NCBI GenBank assembly: GCA_965246835.1
Contig: CBDFFQ010000001.1
Span: 2,976,001 to 3,040,000 of the forward strand
DNA from: JANPPS01 sp965246835
Lineage (GTDB): Bacteria; Pseudomonadota; Alphaproteobacteria; Acetobacterales; Acetobacteraceae
Length of the DNA: 64,000 nucleotides
Direction of reading: 5' to 3'
The notes under the pieces were generated by a model, which saw only the letters and a list, made by a program, of their open reading frames with translations, was not told the DNA's origin and made no database searches. The position numbers and the translations under genes were made by a program. Below are positions 61,620 through 64,000 of this stretch, piece by piece. Numbering within the stretch: position 1 is the first letter of the stretch; every line of letters starts with the position of its first letter.

Positions 61620-61888
61620 GCGGGGGCTCGAAGTGGGGGGCTTCTGTTGCCCGGTGCCCCCCGAACCGCGCGTGTCACTGCTTACGCAGCGATCGCGAGT
61701 GCTTCATGATTGTCATTGGCACTTGTGATTTGACCCGATAACGGCGGTATCATGCCGGGCAAAAGGCAGGTCTTTACTACGCATGTCGAGCCTGTGTCGC
61801 CCCCGTGGTTCTGGTGGAGGCGCCGGGCACTGCCCCCGGGTCCATAACGCTTATTCCAACTACCGTTTATCACCATAGCTATCGCTAG
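61620..61888 (-). ncRNA. ssrA: Two-piece (permuted) tmRNA
   Basis: On the minus strand the acceptor piece comes first and ends CGCCUCCACCA, with a T-arm-like hairpin CCGGG-GGCAGUG-CCCGG. A spacer of only 7 nt (GAACCAC) follows, then the coding piece begins GGGGGCGACACAGGCUCGAC. GGGGGCG pairs with CGCCUCC as the acceptor stem. The tag frame at 61720-61682 reads ANDNHEALAIAA then UAA. A GGGGGGC/GCCCCCC stem lies further on. This order is the circular permutation known from alphaproteobacteria. Outer ends are approximate; a TACATA at 61901-61896 is a possible -10. Confidence 0.93.
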
Positions 61889-61935
61889 CCCCTCATATGT
61901 AGGCTTCTGCGGCGCCGGATGCTAGGGGGTTCTGC

Positions 61936-62871
61936 ATGAGCATGACTCCCGACCAACTCGCCGAAATCGCCGCCCAACGTGAGGCCACGCAGCCGACCCG
62001 CCGCGCCACCGTGCCGGCGCTGGAAGCCATGCTGTATGAGCCGATCCCGGTGCTGGATCACGGCTTCGTCCGCGTGATCGACTACATGGGCGACGACAGC
62101 GCCGTGGTGCAGGCGGCGCGCGTCAGCTACGGCCGGGGCACCCGGAAGGTCAGCGAGGATGCCGGGCTGATCCGCTATTTGATGCGGCACCGGCACAGCA
62201 CGCCGTTCGAGATGTGCGAGATCAAATACCACGTGAAGCTGCCGATCTTCGTGGCCCGGCAATGGATCCGCCACCGCACTGCCAACGTCAACGAATACAG
62301 CGCCCGCTACTCGATCCTGGACCGCGAGTTCTACATCCCGGCCCCCGAGCAGCTCGCGGCGCAGAGCAGCAGCAACCGCCAGGGCCGCGGCGAGCTGCTG
62401 GAAGGCGCCGAGGCGGCTGAGGTACTCGACATGCTGCGCCAGGATGCCAGCGACACCTACGCCCATTATGCCCACATGCTGAACGAGGGGCCGGACGGGC
62501 AGCCAGTGGACCCCGGCCGCAAAGGGTTGGCGCGGGAGCTGGCGCGCATGAACCTCACGCTCAATACCTATACGCAGTGGTATTGGAAGGCGGATTTGCA
62601 CAATTTGCTGGGTTTCCTGTCGCTGCGGGCCGATCCGCACGCGCAATACGAGATCCGGGTCTATGCCGACGCGATGCTGCAGACCGTGGCGGCCTGGGTG
62701 CCCGAGACCTATCGCGCGTTCCAGGATTTCCGCATGGGTGCGGCCACGTTCTCGGCCGGGATGTTGGCCGTGCTGCGCCGGCGTCTGGCGGGTGAGGCGG
62801 TCGAGCAGGCCGGGAGCGGGCTGTCGAAGCGGGAATGGGCCGAGATGATGGAGATCCTCGACACGCCATGA
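61936..62871 (+). CDS. thyX: Flavin-dependent thymidylate synthase ThyX
   Basis: This 311-residue FAD enzyme makes dTMP from dUMP using methylene-THF and NADPH. The ThyX signature RHRTANVNEYS (RHRxxxxxxxS) is present, with RHRHSTPFEMCEIKYHVKLPI before it and NTYTQWYWKADLHNLLGFLSLR after. It is divergent from ssrA, with the two promoters in about 50 bp. No thyA is seen in the window. It uses the same folate pool as metF at 9 kb. Confidence 0.97.
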   Translation: MSMTPDQLAEIAAQREATQPTRRATVPALEAMLYEPIPVLDHGFVRVIDYMGDDSAVVQAARVSYGRGTRKVSEDAGLIRYLMRHRHSTPFEMCEIKYHVKLPIFVARQWIRHRTANVNEYSARYSILDREFYIPAPEQLAAQSSSNRQGRGELLEGAEAAEVLDMLRQDASDTYAHYAHMLNEGPDGQPVDPGRKGLARELARMNLTLNTYTQWYWKADLHNLLGFLSLRADPHAQYEIRVYADAMLQTVAAWVPETYRAFQDFRMGAATFSAGMLAVLRRRLAGEAVEQAGSGLSKREWAEMMEILDTP

Positions 62872-62881
62872 GTCCCCGGCT

Positions 62882-63757
62882 GTGATCATCGTGTTCGGGT
62901 CGATCAACCTCGATCTGATGTTCGCGGTGGACCGGTTGCCGGCGCCCGGTGAGACGGTGCTGGGCCCCGATGTCATGTTCCAGCCCGGCGGCAAGGGCGC
63001 CAACCAGGCCGTGGCCGCCGCCCGCGATGGGGCGGCCGTGGTAATGGTGGGCGCCGTGGGGCGGGATGCGATGGCGGAGATGGCGATGGCGGGCCTGATC
63101 GGCGCCGGTGTGGACGTGTCGCGCATCGCCCGGGGGGACGCTGCCACGGGCTGCGCCGCCATCTGCACGGACCCGGCGGGCCGCAACCAGATCGCGGTCG
63201 GCGCCGGCGCGAACCGGTTGGCCCGGGCGCATCAGGTCGAGGATGCGCTGCTGGGCCCCGGCCATACTCTCCTGATGCAGATGGAGGTTGATCCCGGGGA
63301 GACGGCGGCGCTGCTGGGTCGCGCCCGGGGCTGCCGCGTGATCCTGAACTTGGCCCCGGCCGCGCCGCTGCCGTGTGGGGCATGGGCGCATGTGGATGTG
63401 CTGGTGGTGAACGAAACCGAGGCCGCCTGGCTTGCCGCGCAGAATGGGGCGTCGCCGGATGCGGCTGGGTTGCATGGGGCGCTGGGCATGATCGTGATCC
63501 GCACCCTGGGCGCCGCGGGGGCGGACTATGTGGGGCGGGATGGGGGCGGCCATGTGCCGGGCCATGCGGTTGCCGCGGTGGACAGCACTGCGGCGGGCGA
63601 TTGCTTCACGGGCGTGCTGGCCGGCGCACTCGACAGCGGCCTGGCGCTGCCGGCGGCGATCGCGCGCGCCAATGCGGCGGGCGCGCTGTGTTGCACGCGG
63701 GCGGGGTCGCAAGGGAGCTTGCCGTCCGGCGCCGCGATCGATGGGCTGGCTGGATAG
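62882..63757 (+). CDS. rbsK: Ribokinase-like PfkB-family sugar kinase
   Basis: This 291-residue kinase opens with IIVFGSINLDLMFAVDRLPAPGETV and FQPGGKGANQAVAAARDGA, typical of ribokinase. NLAPAAPLP, VLVVNETEA and the catalytic VDSTAAGDCFTGVLAGAL motif (base Asp) follow. It phosphorylates a sugar, probably ribose, at the expense of ATP; a related nucleoside or sugar substrate is possible. The GTG start lies 10 bp after thyX, so they may be co-transcribed. Confidence 0.88.
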   Translation: MIIVFGSINLDLMFAVDRLPAPGETVLGPDVMFQPGGKGANQAVAAARDGAAVVMVGAVGRDAMAEMAMAGLIGAGVDVSRIARGDAATGCAAICTDPAGRNQIAVGAGANRLARAHQVEDALLGPGHTLLMQMEVDPGETAALLGRARGCRVILNLAPAAPLPCGAWAHVDVLVVNETEAAWLAAQNGASPDAAGLHGALGMIVIRTLGAAGADYVGRDGGGHVPGHAVAAVDSTAAGDCFTGVLAGALDSGLALPAAIARANAAGALCCTRAGSQGSLPSGAAIDGLAG

Positions 63758-63808
63758 GATCGCAATCGCCGGATGGCACCGCGTGGCAGGAAGCGGCATC
63801 TTTCCGTC

Positions 63809-64000
63809 ATGGACACGATGATCACCCCCCACCAAGACGATCTCCGCTGGGCCACCGTGCTGGCGCGTGAGCCCGGGGAGTTCCTCTATGCCGTCACCAC
63901 CATGGGCGTGTTCTGCCGCCCCGGCTGCCCGGCGCGGCCGCCGCTGCGTCGGAACGTGCGCTTCTTCGACACGCCGGCCGAGGCCGAGCACGCCGGGTTC
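63809..64000 (+). CDS. ada: Ada-type methylphosphotriester sensor (partial)
   Basis: The first 64 codons of a gene that leaves the window are visible. DDLRWATVLAREPGEFLYAV, TTMGVFCRPGCPARPPLRRNVRFF and DTPAEAEHAGF match the N-terminal zinc domain of Ada. Cys36 and Cys40 correspond to the first two zinc cysteines; Cys36 aligns with the methyl-accepting Cys38 of E. coli Ada. The AraC and O6-methylguanine methyltransferase domains would lie beyond the end. The ribosome site is weak and a second ATG at 63818 is possible. Confidence 0.88.
   Translation, partial: MDTMITPHQDDLRWATVLAREPGEFLYAVTTMGVFCRPGCPARPPLRRNVRFFDTPAEAEHAGF

Noticed and set aside
61682..61876. 64-residue minus-strand frame ending SANDNHEALAIAA
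   Set aside because: Its end is the tmRNA tag and the rest is tmRNA structure, so it is not a separate protein.

Overview
The window is GC-rich (roughly two thirds G+C by eye) and comes from an alphaproteobacterium, most likely a member of the Acetobacteraceae or wider Rhodospirillales. The evidence is a complete alphaproteobacterial-style dcw cluster that continues into ftsQAZ and lpxC, a circularly permuted two-piece tmRNA, an alpha-type SspB, an hflC-degP pair, and BamD, MlaA and MlaC. There is no phage, insertion sequence or CRISPR array. The accessory signals are several families of palindromic repeats and one toxin-antitoxin pair.

Layout. 1-4.5 kb (+): the end of hflC, a periplasmic DegP/HtrA protease, then an MBL-fold exonuclease overlapping an ATP-dependent DNA ligase. 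4.5-9 kb: pyrophosphatase, a CAU-anticodon tRNA, the ABC-F factor EttA, a GNAT acetyltransferase, and mlaC-mlaA for outer-membrane lipid asymmetry. 9-17.6 kb: metF, an SBF-type transporter, a UvrD-like helicase overlapping prmA, a DUF1127 protein, aminopeptidase P, a VOC protein and a PEP-mutase-like enzyme. 17.6-42.7 kb (-): an almost unbroken collinear block, in transcription order rnpB, mraZ, rsmH, ftsL, ftsI, murE, murF, mraY, murD, ftsW, murG, murC, murB, ddl, ftsQ, ftsA, ftsZ, lpxC, bamD, recN, ligA. Most neighbours overlap by 1 or 4 bases (ATGA, GTGA, TGATG), so translation is coupled. 42.7-47.7 kb: ampD, a DjlA-like co-chaperone, a large AsmA-family protein and two small genes. 47.8-56.9 kb (-): class II fumarase, then a queuosine group (queG, queF, tgt, queA, a YhhQ/VUT transporter) interrupted by a brnTA toxin-antitoxin pair, then a VOC protein, class I fumarase and sspB. 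56.9-64 kb: a coupled trio (solute-binding protein, metallophosphoesterase, FAD monooxygenase), a 79-bp tandem palindromic array, ssrA, thyX, a ribokinase-like kinase and the start of ada.

Most notable observations. (1) A palindromic element of about 100-135 bp occurs four times. Two copies are intergenic, but one lies in frame in the 3' end of murB and one in frame at the 5' end of murG. In both cases the 4-base overlap with the neighbouring gene is kept, as with the Rickettsia palindromic elements. (2) ftsQ, normally essential, carries a 1-nt frameshift just after its membrane segment. (3) Exactly 79-bp-spaced palindromic units (eight) lie just downstream of ssrA. (4) Four TGGG boxes with exact 10-bp spacing lie in the mraZ promoter and look like an MraZ operator. 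(5) brnTA has inserted between queF and queG.
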